Of a stretch of 64,000 nt of DNA, positions 63,366 to 64,000 are shown one piece after another. A program made the translations under genes and the position numbers. The notes under the pieces were generated by a model that was not told the origin of the DNA, did not search any database, and saw only the letters and a list, made by a program, of their open reading frames with translations. The stretch lies in NCBI RefSeq assembly GCF_002217985.1, contig NZ_BCMI01000002.1:62001-126000 (forward strand), in the 5' to 3' direction. Positions within the stretch are counted from its first letter, which is position 1. Each line of letters starts with the position of its first letter. The stretch comes from Secundilactobacillus pentosiphilus (GTDB lineage: Bacteria > Bacillota > Bacilli > Lactobacillales > Lactobacillaceae).

Positions 63366-64000
63366 TTAAGCCTGACCAGACTCGCTTTCAGTATTCCGTA
63401 AATAATACCCAACACCTCGACGGGTGACTAACCACGTTGGGTGACTGGGATTATCCTCAATTTTTTCACGTAGCCGACGTACAGTAACGTCGACCGTTCT
63501 GACATCACCAAAGTAATCATAGCCCCACACCGTCTGCAGCAAGTGTTCACGGGTCATGACTTGGCCAACATGCTGTGCTAAATAGTGCAGTAACTCGAAT
63601 TCACGGTGAGTTAATTCAATGTTTTGGCCCCGTTTGGTGACCGAATAAGCGTCTGGATGAATAACCAGATCGCCAATTTCAATGTCCTTGTTTTCCTCTT
63701 CTTCGGGCTGAGCCGCGTTGACCGTATTTTGCCGACGCAAATTAGCCTTAACTCTAGCGACCAGTTCACGGTTAGAAAACGGTTTGGTGACATAGTCGTC
63801 CGCGCCTAGTTCCAAACCTAGAACCTTGTCCAGTTCGGAGTCTTTAGCAGTCACCATGATGATCGGCATATCGTGTTTCATCCGTACCTGACGGGCAACT
63901 TCCAGTCCATCGATCTTAGGCAGCATTAAGTCCAGAATAATTAAATCCGGGTTAGCTTCTTCAACTTGTTTAAGTGCTTCTTCACCATCATGGGCGACGA
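63366..64000 (-). CDS. walR: Response regulator WalR (5' end outside the window)
   Basis: The frame is open to base 64000. The visible part starts within the receiver domain, upstream of [19 protein letters not shown], which holds the phosphorylated Asp. It then has VTAKDSE, the Lys switch in DDYVTKPF, and an OmpR-type winged helix with EFELLHYLA and [17 protein letters not shown]. WalR regulates cell-wall hydrolase genes. About the first 25-30 residues are missing. Confidence 0.95.
   Translation of the reverse strand, partial: VAHDGEEALKQVEEANPDLIILDLMLPKIDGLEVARQVRMKHDMPIIMVTAKDSELDKVLGLELGADDYVTKPFSNRELVARVKANLRRQNTVNAAQPEEEENKDIEIGDLVIHPDAYSVTKRGQNIELTHREFELLHYLAQHVGQVMTREHLLQTVWGYDYFGDVRTVDVTVRRLREKIEDNPSHPTWLVTRRGVGYYLRNTESESGQA

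Overview
The window looks like an origin-proximal stretch of a Lactobacillaceae chromosome (low-GC Gram-positive, strong GGAGG-type ribosome binding sites, LPXTG adhesin, fused betaine-type ABC permease/binding protein, ROK/GPH sugar genes). The right end carries the Firmicutes order walR-walK-yycH-yycI-yycJ-htrA-rlmH on the minus strand. In this group that lies a few tens of kb from dnaA, so the origin is probably to the right of base 64000. A cluster of DnaA boxes beside rlmH and one exact chromosomal parS site fit this placement. No rRNA, tRNA, CRISPR array or intact insertion sequence was seen.

Left part (1-9 kb) is metal and ion homeostasis: a truncated copper P-type ATPase with a cupredoxin-like protein behind CopY boxes, an ArsR/CadA pair, a LysE-type exporter with a structured leader, a TSUP permease, a TetR regulator, MntH, and a FucP-type symporter. 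9-14 kb holds a compatible-solute ABC transporter, a uracil-DNA-glycosylase-family protein and a flavin disulfide-reductase-like enzyme. 14-20 kb is a phosphonate operon: phnD-phnC-phnE-phnE, then a single protein fusing phosphonatase (PhnX) and 2-aminoethylphosphonate transaminase (PhnW). It sits behind an 11-bp-periodic array of TTTACA-like repeats typical of PhoP control. 20-26 kb holds a sugar porter, an ABC-F protein and small genes.

26-31 kb contains a TetR-controlled NmrA/SDR oxidoreductase cluster, a GT2 glycosyltransferase carrying parS, and neighbours. 31-35 kb has a DyP peroxidase and a TetM/EF-G-like GTPase. 35-41 kb is a polyol or pentose utilisation locus (GPH symporter, ROK regulator, SDR dehydrogenase, FGGY kinase) with cre sites. 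41-44.4 kb is a large Cna_B/LPXTG adhesin.

44.8-49.8 kb is the most accessory part. A scar of two gene fragments (SDR and cation-diffusion-facilitator) precedes a visibly AT-rich two-gene island. One gene encodes a 922-residue protein joining an archaeo-eukaryotic primase domain, an SF2 helicase and a degenerate phospholipase-D-like domain (TOTE-conflict-system architecture). The other encodes an unrecognised 517-residue protein with a cysteine cluster. An intact SDR closely matching the scar copy lies on the other side, so the island is flanked by direct repeats of SDR sequence. 50-56 kb holds a MarR/SDR/NTF2-like module, further gene fragments, a DUF2075 protein, and DUF1835- and GrpB-type genes leading into the walRK end.
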